Shown here piece after piece: positions 1 through 8,800 of a stretch of 36,304 nucleotides of DNA (the stretch's first letter is position 1; each line of letters starts with the position of its first letter). The notes beneath the pieces are model-generated. The model searched no databases and was not told where the DNA came from. It was given only the letters and a program-made list of their open reading frames with translations. The position numbers were made by a program, and so were the translations under genes. The DNA comes from Granulosicoccus sp. GTDB lineage: Bacteria > Pseudomonadota > Gammaproteobacteria > Granulosicoccales > Granulosicoccaceae. The DNA lies in the NCBI GenBank assembly GCA_023301725.1, contig JALZUD010000130.1:1-36304 (forward strand), read 5' to 3'.

Positions 1-357
1 CTCTTCAGCGACAATGCGAGCCTCGGCTACCGCTTTTTCTTCCTCAGCTTTTAGCGCCTGCGCGGCAACTCTGGCCTCCTCGGCTATTCGTGCCTCCTCA
101 GCAGCCTGGGCAGCAGCAGATGATGCAGCTTCCTCACTTGCCTGCAGAGCGATCGATTCGTTCGCTGGCGCCTCTTCTTGGGCCAACTGGACAGAATTCG
201 AGGTTAAAGCACCACTGGCTGCCTCATTTGAGACAAAAGTAAGGTAGGCCCAAATACTCACACCCACCCACAGTACAGCAGACACACATAATACAACCCA
301 GAGTGCTCCTGAGCGTCTTGATTTGAGTGGGTCTTCTGGAAGGGTGGTCGTGGTCAT
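1..357 (-). CDS. Membrane-anchored Ala/Glu-rich protein, partial (C-terminus beyond left edge)
   Basis: The minus-strand frame from ATG at 357 stays open for all 119 codons to the window edge. The first 17 residues are hydrophilic (MTTTTLPEDPLKSRRSG), then residues 18-40 form a single hydrophobic segment. The next ~75 residues are rich in Ala, Glu and Gln (runs such as EEARIAEEARVAAQA), which suggests a periplasmic coiled coil or TolA-like extended linker. This architecture (one TM plus a long Ala/Glu helix) is typical of TolA, of SPOR proteins and of some peptidoglycan-binding proteins. The functional domain would lie off the window, so the family is unknown. The ATG shares its A with the TGA of the small upstream ORF (TGATG), suggesting translational coupling. 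The opposite strand is also open here, which is expected for Ala-rich DNA and is not taken as a gene. Confidence 0.7.
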   Translation of the reverse strand, partial: MTTTTLPEDPLKSRRSGALWVVLCVSAVLWVGVSIWAYLTFVSNEAASGALTSNSVQLAQEEAPANESIALQASEEAASSAAAQAAEEARIAEEARVAAQALKAEEEKAVAEARIVAEE

Positions 358-551
358 CAATTGTTAGAACTTGAGAGCATCAGCAACGTCTTGGTCCGAA
401 CTTCAAATGGCATCGAACGGGTCGACGAATCGTGAAACTCAAGCGCCGATGGGTCAACGCCGAGTTTGTCTATCCCACAGTCTAGACAATTTGCGATGTA
501 AGCACCGCCCTTCGTCAACGATGACTCTGCACGCAAATCGATAAATCCCAA
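357..551 (-). CDS. Small hypothetical protein (64 aa, TTG start), weak
   Basis: This short minus-strand ORF has a TGA stop that overlaps the ATG of the membrane protein at 355-357. Only a TTG codon at 551 serves as start; the frame stays open a further 18 codons to a TAA at 606-608 without any ATG, GTG or TTG. The sequence (for example IDLRAESSLTKGGAYIANCLDCG) is not low-complexity and has two Cys spaced CLDC, but I recognise no family. A short ATG-TAA reading frame with an AAGGA-like site lies immediately upstream (about 605-620). That leaves open a frameshifted or decayed longer gene. The stop/start overlap is the main argument that it is translated. Confidence 0.35.
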   Translation of the reverse strand: MGFIDLRAESSLTKGGAYIANCLDCGIDKLGVDPSALEFHDSSTRSMPFEVRTKTLLMLSSSNN

Positions 552-680
552 GCCCGTCTCACTTTCCGCCTTTAATACTTTGCGAAATCCGCCAAAGACA
601 AGTCCTTAGTGTTGACGCATTTTGTGATCAACTATGAATTTTGGTGCATATGACCCGCACTTACGCCAATAATCACCGCT

Positions 681-694
681 ACCCTTATCAGGGT
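681..694. repeat. Short perfect inverted repeat upstream of cadherin-like lipoprotein gene
   Basis: The arms ACCCT and AGGGT are separated by TATC and lie 19 bases before the ATG at 713. This could be a small operator or a leader hairpin; no Shine-Dalgarno of normal spacing is obvious before that ATG. Function unknown. Confidence 0.3.
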
Positions 695-712
695 TAGGCT
701 ACGAAAAAATAT

Positions 713-2176
713 ATGCGCCACGACACAATTTTTCACAAGGTATTCTTAATTGGGTGCATGTTCAGCCTAAGCGCTTGCGGCTGGGTTGACTCCGCAAACT
801 CATCGTCAAATGATTCAACTGTCGAAAGCGTGGCTTTTGAGAGCACAGTGACTCCTATCGAAGAGAACGTCGCGGCTTCCTTGCAGGAAAACACAAGCAA
901 CAGAGCGCTGGTTGTCAGTGGCGCGACGATCCCTTCCAGTTGGAGCTGGACACTTGAAGATGACAATGCGGTTGAAATGTGCGCCGCCACAAGCGGTTTC
1001 GACTCACAATTAGCTGCAGATTCTCTGGCGAATGCGTGCACTGACATCACCGATTGCGACGTGCAAATACTCGCTATTGAGAACGATGACCAAGCCGACT
1101 TCACTATTAACGTGCCACGTCTGCAGGCGCCCGTTGCTCTACTGTATCTTTTGAGCGCAACTACAAGTGATGGCTTAGCTGTAGAGCGTGAGCAAGTGAT
1201 TTGCGCCATATCAATTAACGAAGCACCAGATACCATGAATGACAACTACCGCGCGCTCACTGGAGTGAGTCGCACAGTTAGCATTGACGACATCGACAAT
1301 CTACTGGCTAACGATTTGGACGATCAAGATGTACGCAATGCCCCTTTGAGTGTGCTCACTGAACCTGTAAACGCCCCTCGTTTTGCATCGGAGTTTATGC
1401 TTGAAACGGACGGCAGCTTTACGTACACAGCCGATGAATCTTTGACTATTGCCGATAACGAGACACTAACAGACAGCTTTGTATACGAAGTAACAGACGG
1501 AATACACATTGTTCAGTCAAGTGCAACAATTCTTATAACAAACAGCAACTCCGAACCACAAACCCTAGGGAGTTTACCTGACATCACGTTCACACGAACT
1601 GCCGACAATTCGACCTTTGACCAGACAACAGATATATCCATGTTTTTTCAAGATGATGACAATGATCAGTTGTCGTATTCCGTGGACGCGCAAGACTTAC
1701 CAGCCAGTGTCAGCATAGAAGTTGATGACGATGGATCTCTACAAATAGCCATGCTCGACACCGTTGACAGCTCAACTGACAGCACAGATGAAAACGCCAA
1801 CGATAATGCAACTACTGGAAATTGGTTTGTCCGAATTACCGTCAACGATGGCTTGGCTACAGCGAGTAACGGTTTCACACTGACTATTGAAAATTCTCCA
1901 GAGTTCGACAACGATCCGCCAGTTGCGATGCAGATTCCTGACATCATCGCACGTGGCAATTTTATCTTTGACACCAACAGATTTTTCAGCGATCCTGACA
2001 ATGACGATTTAGAATTCACGTCGTTGGGCCTACCCGATGGCGTACAACTTTCCTCTAACGGCATCATCACAGGTACCAGCGATCAGAGCAACGCAGGATT
2101 TTACAATGTTGTCATCACAGCGGCAGATCCATTTGATGAGACTGCAAGCTCTACGTTCAACATGACTTTAAATTAG
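713..2176 (+). CDS. Secreted lipoprotein with cadherin-like / He_PIG-type Ig domains
   Basis: 487 aa. The N-terminus has a hydrophobic signal ending in the lipobox LSAC with Cys22 (sequence FSLSACGW), so the protein should be lipid-anchored, most likely to the outer membrane. Residues ~175-280 resemble a tandem cadherin-like/VCBS module (LLANDLDD, DGSFTYTA, DSFVYEVTDG). Residues ~290-395 and ~402-487 resemble dystroglycan-type or He_PIG Ig-like domains, with the characteristic pattern 'FSDPDNDDLEF ... GLPDGVQLSSNGIITGT' and Asp-rich calcium-binding-like loops. No catalytic domain is visible, so a surface adhesion or binding role is inferred from the domain types only. The stop codon overlaps the stop of the convergent phosphatase gene by four bases. 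Confidence 0.85.
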   Translation: MRHDTIFHKVFLIGCMFSLSACGWVDSANSSSNDSTVESVAFESTVTPIEENVAASLQENTSNRALVVSGATIPSSWSWTLEDDNAVEMCAATSGFDSQLAADSLANACTDITDCDVQILAIENDDQADFTINVPRLQAPVALLYLLSATTSDGLAVEREQVICAISINEAPDTMNDNYRALTGVSRTVSIDDIDNLLANDLDDQDVRNAPLSVLTEPVNAPRFASEFMLETDGSFTYTADESLTIADNETLTDSFVYEVTDGIHIVQSSATILITNSNSEPQTLGSLPDITFTRTADNSTFDQTTDISMFFQDDDNDQLSYSVDAQDLPASVSIEVDDDGSLQIAMLDTVDSSTDSTDENANDNATTGNWFVRITVNDGLATASNGFTLTIENSPEFDNDPPVAMQIPDIIARGNFIFDTNRFFSDPDNDDLEFTSLGLPDGVQLSSNGIITGTSDQSNAGFYNVVITAADPFDETASSTFNMTLN

Positions 2177-3006
2177 TCAAATTGCAACAACGGGAGCACG
2201 TGAGCGTGCAATTCAGGGGACCCGCAAGCAACAACGTATCCACCGTCAATAGCTCGCTCACCTTTCCAATTGCTCACAACACCACCAGCGGCTTCAATAA
2301 TAGGAATTAAAGCGGCAATATCGTAGGGTTGCAAGTCACAGTCAACAACAATATCAACAAACCCTGCAGCCAATAAAGCATAAGCGTAACAATCACCGCC
2401 GTAGCGCATCAGCTTTACCGTTTTTTTCAAGTTAAGAAAACACTCGTTTGCCGCGCGATTAGTAAACATATCTGGCGTTGTGCAATACGCAACTGCATCC
2501 TGCAAAGAAGGCACAAACCGGGCTGACAGACTAGAGGTAACGGAATTGTTAGAGGTGATCAGCAACGCTTCATCACCATAGCCTACGTAACGCTCGTCGA
2601 GCACGGGCTGATCCATCAGGCCGAGCACGGCACGCTCGCCGTCATACAGGCCAATCAAGGTTCCCCACAGAGGCATACCGCTCATGAACGCCCGTGTGCC
2701 ATCGATAGGATCCACAATCCACATCAGAGCGCCACCATCGGTTATTGCTTCGTGCTCTTCACCGTAGAACCCAATATGCGGGCTCATCGATCGCAGCACA
2801 TCTCGAATGGCCAATTCAGCCTCGCGATCAGCCATCGTGACGGGATCGAAGCCTGATCCCAATGCCTTGTTCTCCACCTGCATAGGTTGCCGGAAATAAC
2901 TGCAGCTTATTGGGCGGGCGGCATCTGCTGCACGTTGAGCAATCTGTAGAAGACTATGCAGCTCATTAGCGTCTAACTCCACCGGGGTACATCGGGGTAG
3001 CTTCAT
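2173..3006 (-). CDS. hisN: Inositol-monophosphatase-family phosphatase, HisN (histidinol-phosphatase) type
   Basis: 277 aa from ATG at 3006; a GTG at 3039 in the same frame would add 11 residues that lack family similarity. Metal-binding motifs of the IMPase superfamily are present: GEE (82-84 in the short form), DPIDGT (99-104, in WIVDPIDGTRAFMSG) and a C-terminal YDIAAL in place of the usual WD-A motif. The phrase DGTRAFMSGMPLWGTLIGL is typical of the HisN-type branch, which dephosphorylates histidinol phosphate (histidine biosynthesis). Other members act on inositol phosphate or sugar phosphates, so the substrate is not certain. It is divergent from the phosphodiesterase gene at 3092. A second, only distantly similar family member lies at 29701-30477. 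Confidence 0.85.
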   Translation of the reverse strand: MKLPRCTPVELDANELHSLLQIAQRAADAARPISCSYFRQPMQVENKALGSGFDPVTMADREAELAIRDVLRSMSPHIGFYGEEHEAITDGGALMWIVDPIDGTRAFMSGMPLWGTLIGLYDGERAVLGLMDQPVLDERYVGYGDEALLITSNNSVTSSLSARFVPSLQDAVAYCTTPDMFTNRAANECFLNLKKTVKLMRYGGDCYAYALLAAGFVDIVVDCDLQPYDIAALIPIIEAAGGVVSNWKGERAIDGGYVVACGSPELHAHVLPLLQFD

Positions 3007-3091
3007 GGCAACGAATAAATTGTTATAACAGGACGTCACAGTCTACGATATGCGCTACCCTTTCGAGCTCTAAACAGTAGATTTAATACTT

Positions 3092-3829
3092 ATGGAACAC
3101 GCTCACCTAGCTCGCATCATCGCTCACCGCGGCGCATCAGCCGATGCCCCTGAGAATACGCTGAGCGCCTTTTCGCTGGCGGCTGTCGATGGCGCTAGTT
3201 GTGTAGAACTGGATGTGCAAATCAGTAGCGACGATATCGCTTATGTCCATCACGATCACAAGCTCGACAGGTGCACCGATGGGCAAGGCCTGTTGTGTGA
3301 ACACACATCAGAGCAACTTGACCTGCTCCGCGCAGGCAAAAACAACCCCGGATTTGAGCTTGAGCCATTGCCACGATTAAGCACCACCATTGAACTTTTA
3401 AAAAGCCGTCAACTGGGTCTGAATCTAGAGATCAAACCCGTCAAGGGGCTTGAGCAACGCACGGTAGATGCCATTTTTCATGAATTAGAAAATGCGTGGC
3501 CGACCCAACTACCGTTAGTCATTTCAAGCTTTAATCATGAAAGCCTCGGCATGATCAAGCAACGCATGCCCCATGTAGCTACTGCACTATTGTTTGGCGC
3601 TATTCCAGATGATTGGCAAGCATCCATGCAACATTACAATGCACAGAATATCCACTGTGCTGCAAATGAGTTAGTGAGTAATGCGGCTAGCGACGTTGTT
3701 GGGGCAGGCTATGGCCTCTACTGCTACACCGTAAATGAGGCCACCAAAGCAAAAGCTGTGCTTGGTCTGGGCGCACATGGAATATTCACAGATTATCCAA
3801 AGTCTATGGCGACTCAACTCGAGTCTTAA
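3092..3829 (+). CDS. ugpQ: Glycerophosphodiester phosphodiesterase
   Basis: 245 aa, the size of cytoplasmic E. coli UgpQ (247 aa), and no signal peptide. The GDPD signature residues are visible: H12-R13 in IIAHRGAS, E21-N-T in PENTLSAF, E39 and D41 in VELDVQ, and H54 in YVHHDHKL. A further acidic metal ligand sits in LNLEIKP. The enzyme hydrolyses glycerophosphodiesters to sn-glycerol-3-phosphate and an alcohol using a divalent metal. The 3' end overlaps the 3' end of the convergent hydrolase gene by 26 bases. Its divergent neighbour is a phosphatase. The ugpQ name reflects family and size, not demonstrated orthology; no ugpBAEC transporter genes adjoin it. Confidence 0.9.
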   Translation: MEHAHLARIIAHRGASADAPENTLSAFSLAAVDGASCVELDVQISSDDIAYVHHDHKLDRCTDGQGLLCEHTSEQLDLLRAGKNNPGFELEPLPRLSTTIELLKSRQLGLNLEIKPVKGLEQRTVDAIFHELENAWPTQLPLVISSFNHESLGMIKQRMPHVATALLFGAIPDDWQASMQHYNAQNIHCAANELVSNAASDVVGAGYGLYCYTVNEATKAKAVLGLGAHGIFTDYPKSMATQLES

Positions 3830-4733
3830 ACTGCACTCCACTAATCGCTGCAGGCTGATCGTTCGCCAAGGCCTGCAGCACCTCAGGCCAAATTCGCCCC
3901 CAACAGCAGCCGTGTGTGAATTGAGAAAACTCAATACCTGTGGCGTTTTTTTGACTTAAAATGAAGGGTTTTATGAGTTGCGAAGGGATAACAGCATCGC
4001 GCAAACCAATAATATGCCATTGCCATACACCTTGTCTTAAGGGTTCAACAAAACTAGGATTTCTAGAACTGAACAACGGCGTATAGCCATGATGATCTGT
4101 CCAGGCATCGATATCCAGATTGCCTGCTAAAGTCACCACCCTAGACACTTCTGGAATTTCAGCTGCCAGCAGCAGTGCCAAGGCTCCACCGCCGCTATGG
4201 CCCATTAAACGCACATCACTCGCATTTTTGCGCTGCACAAGGGCCCTTATCCCGGCGGCCATACTCCGCACTACCTTGCTTGAATATCGGCCAGAAGTCC
4301 ACAATGAGCTATCACAGCCTGGGTCACTGAATGTGCCGTTGTAGCAAGGTCGCCCCAGATAGACAGCCGATGTACGATCTCTGCTCATGAGCCTCAACAT
4401 GAGTGGGTTGCGTGGTGTTGGGTCGGCCCACACAAACACACGATGCCTCCACGGCGAACCATCGCCCTCCAGATAAACGTGCAATACCCCATCTCGCCTC
4501 AGCGGCTGGTTATTATCAACCACTAGTAAATCGAATGTACCCGTGCTGATCCGCCTATTTTCCAGTCCTTTTTGGTCTGCAAAATTTATGAGTTTTTTTG
4601 TTGGCGTGTCGCATGCTTGTAAAAAAATAAAGGCGCACAGACACACGAGCAACCTTACCCGTGACGGCAACAGACAGCCTTGCAATGAACTACGCGCAAA
4701 CTCAGCGAACCCAAACCCGGTAACTAATAACAC
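3804..4733 (-). CDS. Alpha/beta-hydrolase lipoprotein
   Basis: 309 aa from ATG at 4733. The start may be a downstream TTG at 4670, which would give a normal lipoprotein signal (PSRVRLLVCLCAFIFLQAC). The lipobox LQAC places the lipidated Cys at residue 41. An alpha/beta-hydrolase nucleophile elbow is clear (LMGHSGGGALAL, Ser180). The likely acid is D246 in GLRDAVIPSQ and the likely base H274 in QFTHGCCWG, giving the expected Ser-Asp-His order. Cysteines after the signal (C130, C140, C277, C278) may form disulfides. The substrate is unknown. It is divergent from the RND adaptor gene, with about 55 bases between starts. Confidence 0.75.
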   Translation of the reverse strand: MLLVTGFGFAEFARSSLQGCLLPSRVRLLVCLCAFIFLQACDTPTKKLINFADQKGLENRRISTGTFDLLVVDNNQPLRRDGVLHVYLEGDGSPWRHRVFVWADPTPRNPLMLRLMSRDRTSAVYLGRPCYNGTFSDPGCDSSLWTSGRYSSKVVRSMAAGIRALVQRKNASDVRLMGHSGGGALALLLAAEIPEVSRVVTLAGNLDIDAWTDHHGYTPLFSSRNPSFVEPLRQGVWQWHIIGLRDAVIPSQLIKPFILSQKNATGIEFSQFTHGCCWGRIWPEVLQALANDQPAAISGVQFKTRVESP

Positions 4734-4788
4734 TCTGCTCAGAATAACACCCTCGTATTTACCTCGTTTTGTATTTCAGGTCTGGCCC

Positions 4789-5898
4789 ATGAAGGGTCTA
4801 TACTCTAACTCTTTAATGGACAACGAGTACAGATTGAACACTTCATGGAAAGCCGCCTCATTCGTGGTTGTCGTGTTAGCCGTATGGATGCTTAGCGGAT
4901 TACTCAACCCAGAGAACACACCGCTAGACAACACGGCAAGTATCGATCCAGCAGAGCTTATGCTTGTTCAGATTGAAACCACCCAGAGCTCAGTTATGTC
5001 TCGCGAACTAAGACTACAGGGCCAGCTTGCGGCGATTCGAGACGTCACTGTACGTGCACAAACCAATGGTATTGTTGAAAAAATCATCACTAAAAAAGGA
5101 GCCAGAGTACGCACAGACGACACGCTTGTAAAGCTCGATGAGGCAGACCGTGGCAACCTACTCAACGAGGCCTTGGCAGCCGTAAAATCAGCTCGTAGCG
5201 AACAGGCTGCGGCCCTATCTTTACGACGCCAGCGCCTTCAATCTGAAGTGCAATTGCAACAGACTGAAGCCGTGCTTGAATCGGCTCTGGCAACGTTAGC
5301 AAGCGTCGAGCTAGGCATAGGCTACACCTCCATCAGAGCACCTTTTGCGGGTGTGGTGAATACCCTGCCAGTTGAACACGGCACTTTGGTTGAACGTGGC
5401 GATGTTATCGCGCAAATAGTTGATGATTCAGCCTTCAAGGCCCACGCCATGGTTTCACAGCAAAGCCTATCGCAATTGTTTGTTGGGCAAAGCGTCAGCG
5501 TTAAATTAATTACAGGCGAAAACTTGCAAGGATCGCTGAGTTTTATCAGCTCCATAGCCGACCCCGGCACTCGCAGTTTCGCTATTGAAGCCTTGATCGA
5601 CAATTCGGACAACACTATTGCGGCAGGTATAAGTGCCACATTTGCAATACCTACTGAACAAGTAGATGCAACGTTTATTACTCCATCCAGTCTGTCATTG
5701 GGAAGCGATGGAACACTGGGTGTAAAGGCTTTAGATGATGATAATCGAGTTGCTTTTTTAGCCATAGAAATTGTCAGCACCACCGTTGATGGTGCCTGGG
5801 TAACAGGAATCCCCACCGACACACGACTCATTACGCTAGGCCAGGGTTTTGTCAATGCCGGTGAGCAGGTTCGCACTCAGAACGACGCGACAAACTAA
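4789..5898 (+). CDS. RND efflux pump periplasmic adaptor (membrane fusion protein)
   Basis: About 369 aa from ATG at 4789; an ATG at 4816 is an alternative. The frame extends further upstream to 4543, but that stretch runs antisense into the hydrolase gene and precedes the natural membrane anchor, so I reject it. Residues ~21-39 form one TM anchor. They are followed by a biotinyl-lipoyl-like half (RELRLQGQLAAIRDVTVRAQTNGIVEKIITKKGARV), a helical hairpin (ALAAVKSARSEQAAAL onward), a second lipoyl half (YTSIRAPFAGVVNTLPVEHGTLVERGDVIAQI) and a beta-barrel domain. It would bridge the RND pump and an outer-membrane channel. It is followed after one base by the pump gene, so the two are co-translated. 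No TolC-type gene is in the window. Confidence 0.9.
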   Translation: MKGLYSNSLMDNEYRLNTSWKAASFVVVVLAVWMLSGLLNPENTPLDNTASIDPAELMLVQIETTQSSVMSRELRLQGQLAAIRDVTVRAQTNGIVEKIITKKGARVRTDDTLVKLDEADRGNLLNEALAAVKSARSEQAAALSLRRQRLQSEVQLQQTEAVLESALATLASVELGIGYTSIRAPFAGVVNTLPVEHGTLVERGDVIAQIVDDSAFKAHAMVSQQSLSQLFVGQSVSVKLITGENLQGSLSFISSIADPGTRSFAIEALIDNSDNTIAAGISATFAIPTEQVDATFITPSSLSLGSDGTLGVKALDDDNRVAFLAIEIVSTTVDGAWVTGIPTDTRLITLGQGFVNAGEQVRTQNDATN

Positions 5899-5899
5899 C

Positions 5900-8800
5900 A
5901 TGAACGCTATCATTAACGCGGCCTTCAATCGGCATCGCACTGTGCTCATGTTGCTCATCTTTCTCTTTATTAGCGGCATTGCAGCTTATAAAAGCATTCC
6001 AAAGGAATCTGAACCCGACGTCCCCATCCCTATCATTTATGTTTCGATGAATCACGATGGAATATCGCCTGATGATGCCGAACGGCTACTCGTGCGCCCC
6101 ATGGAGAAAGAGCTACAAAGCATCAGCGGTTTGAAGCAAATGAGTGGCACAGCGGGTGAGGGATTTGCATCTGTTCTGCTGGAATTTGACGCAGGCTTTG
6201 ATGGTGACACTGCACTTGCTGATGTGCGCGAGCGCGTGGACGCAGCCAAGTCACAGTTACCTGCCGCCACCGACGAACCGACAGTTAACGAAGTTAATAT
6301 TGCATTGTTTCCCGTACTCAATATTAGCCTCTCGGGGCCATTGCCTGAACGCTCCCTGACACAAATCGCACGTGCACTAAAGGACAAACTGGAAGCCTTG
6401 CCTGGTGTCTTAGAGGCCGACATTGCAGGTGAACGTGAAGAGCTTATGGAGATCGTGGTTGACCCACTGGTGATGGAATCATACCAAGTGGATTTCGATT
6501 CACTCTTCAATTTAATCAGTAGCAACAACTTATTGGTAGCGGCAGGGGCTATCGACACAGGCGCAGGCCGTATGGTCATCAAAGTTCCCGGAGTGGTCGA
6601 AGACATACAGGATGTTATGCGTATGCCTATCAAGGTCACAGATTCCGGTGTGGTCACATTTGGTGATGTCGCTAGCATTCGCCGGACGTACAAAGACCCC
6701 GACAGCTTCGCACGCCTTAACGGCCAACCAACTTTGGTGTTAGAGATATCTAAGCGCTTGGGCGCTAATATTATTGAAACCATAGATTCTGTGCGAAGCT
6801 TAGTGGAGCAAGAGCGGCAAACATTACCGCCCACACTGCGTATCGGCTTCCATCAAGATAAGTCTGAAGAGACTAAAACCATGCTTGCCGACTTACAGAA
6901 CAACGTTATCTCAGGCGTTGTTCTAGTCATGATTGTGATCATGGCAACACTAGGCATACGATCATCCCTATTGGTCGGCTTGGCGATACCGGGGTCATTT
7001 CTTACCGGTATACTAGTCATCCATTCTCTGGGCTACACGATGAATGTCGTTGTGCTGTTCAGTCTTATTCTCGTTGTGGGCATGTTGGTAGACGGTGCCA
7101 TCATTGTCTCCGAACTCGCCGACCGCAACATCAATGCGGGTATGGAAACAGGGCAAGCTTATGCCCACGCCAGCAAGCGTATGGCTTGGCCAGTTATTGC
7201 CTCTACATTTACAACGCTTGCGGTGTTCTTCCCCTTGTTGTTCTGGCCAGGGCTCATTGGACAATTCATGCGCTACATGCCCATAACGGTAACCAGTTGC
7301 CTGTTGGCGTCGTTGGCCATGGCGCTTATTTTCATACCCGTTGTCGGCAAGCTAATTGGACGCAAGCCAAACATTGACGAAAACGCACATGAGCACAATG
7401 AAGATGTTTTCGATGCAGATGTTCACTTACCACAGAACATCATTTCCAATGTTCAGGGCTTCAAGCAACGCTACTTGAAGACCTTGCATCTACTCTTGGC
7501 CCATCCCGCTAAAACACTCGGCGGTGTGCTTGTTTTTACTATTGCCAGTTATGCACTTTACGGTGTCATTGGCAAAGGCGTGGAGTTCTTCCCCAGTGTA
7601 GAGCCCGAGTCTATGGCGTTACAAGTTCATGCACGTGGAGATCTATCCATCTATGAGCAAGATGCTATTCTCAAGCGCGTGGAAGAGCGCCTGTTTGATC
7701 ACAAAGACATTGAATCAGTCTATACCCGAACGGGGACCAACAATGATCCGAATAGCGGCAGCCCGGATGTTATTGGCAGTATCCAGATTGAATTCACTGA
7801 TTGGGATAAACGACAGAAAGCTGAACTTATCACCTTCGAGCTTCGTGACAAGCTCAGCGATATTGCCGGGATAAAACTGGAATTTGTAGCCAATGAAGGT
7901 GGACCTGGCGGCGGTAGCAAACCGATCACAATTCAAGTCAGCGCACCGGTGAACAAACTTGATGATGCGGTCAATCAACTCCGCAACATCATGCAAGAAC
8001 AAGGTAGTTTCATCGACGTCAACGACGATAGAGCCTTGCCCGGTGTGGAATGGCGTGTGAGCGTAGATCGTGAAGAGGCTGCGCGCTTCGGCGCTGACGT
8101 AGCGCTTATAGGCAACGCCATCCAACTCATTACCTCTGGCATCCGACTAGCAGGGTATCGTCCTGATGATGCCACTGATGAACTTGATATTCGGGTGCGA
8201 TATCCAGCACAACAACGCACACTCGATCAAATTGGCCAGTTACGTGTACCGACCAACAACGGTCTGGTTCCGGTGGCAAACTTTGTCTCTATTGTTCCTG
8301 CTCAAAAAACTGGAGTTATCAGACGCGTAGATGCAAAACGTGCCATCACCGTTGAGGCTGATGTGGCAGATGGCAAGCTACCCGACACAGAGCTAAAGAA
8401 GCTTCAGGCCACGTTGCTTGAAAAAGCTTACGATCGCGATATTAGCGTCGAATTTAAAGGGGAAGCCGAGGAGCAACAAGAAACAATGACATTTCTTGTT
8501 GCAGCATTTGCCTCTGCCATTTTCCTAATGTCACTATTTCTGGTTACACAGTTCAACAGTATCTATCAAGCGTTTCTTGTGCTGTCAGCCATCCTCTTCT
8601 CTACTTCAGGCGTGCTCATCGGATTAATGATTACAGGCCAGACCTTTGGCATTGTTATGGTGGGCATCGGCATTATTGCCTTAGCAGGCATCGTGGTGAA
8701 CAACAATATTGTTCTGATAGATACCTACAACACCTACAAAGCTCAGGGCGCCTCCGCTGCCAACGCAGCATTGCTCACAGGCTCTGTTCGTGCAAGACCT

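Noticed and set aside
14-247. Plus-strand Ala/Ser-rich reading frame at the left edge
   Set aside because: It is the complement of the Ala/Glu-rich membrane protein on the minus strand; the composition is a by-product of GCN/GAR codons and there is no ribosome site.
2173-3829. HisN-type phosphatase and phosphodiesterase as part of the 21.6-33.2 kb uptake system
   Set aside because: They are divergent from each other and 18 kb away, with many unrelated genes between; the resemblance to acc-type enzymes alone is not enough.
4543-4788. Upstream extension of the RND adaptor frame
   Set aside because: It runs antisense through the hydrolase gene's 5' part and would put 82 unrelated residues before the natural membrane anchor.
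5849-5899. Upstream extension of the RND pump frame
   Set aside because: It lies inside the adaptor gene; ATG at 5900, one base after the adaptor stop, fits the family N-terminus.
6052-6834. 260-codon minus-strand frame inside the RND pump gene
   Set aside because: Ser/Arg-rich translation with no family features, fully antisense to a conserved coding region.
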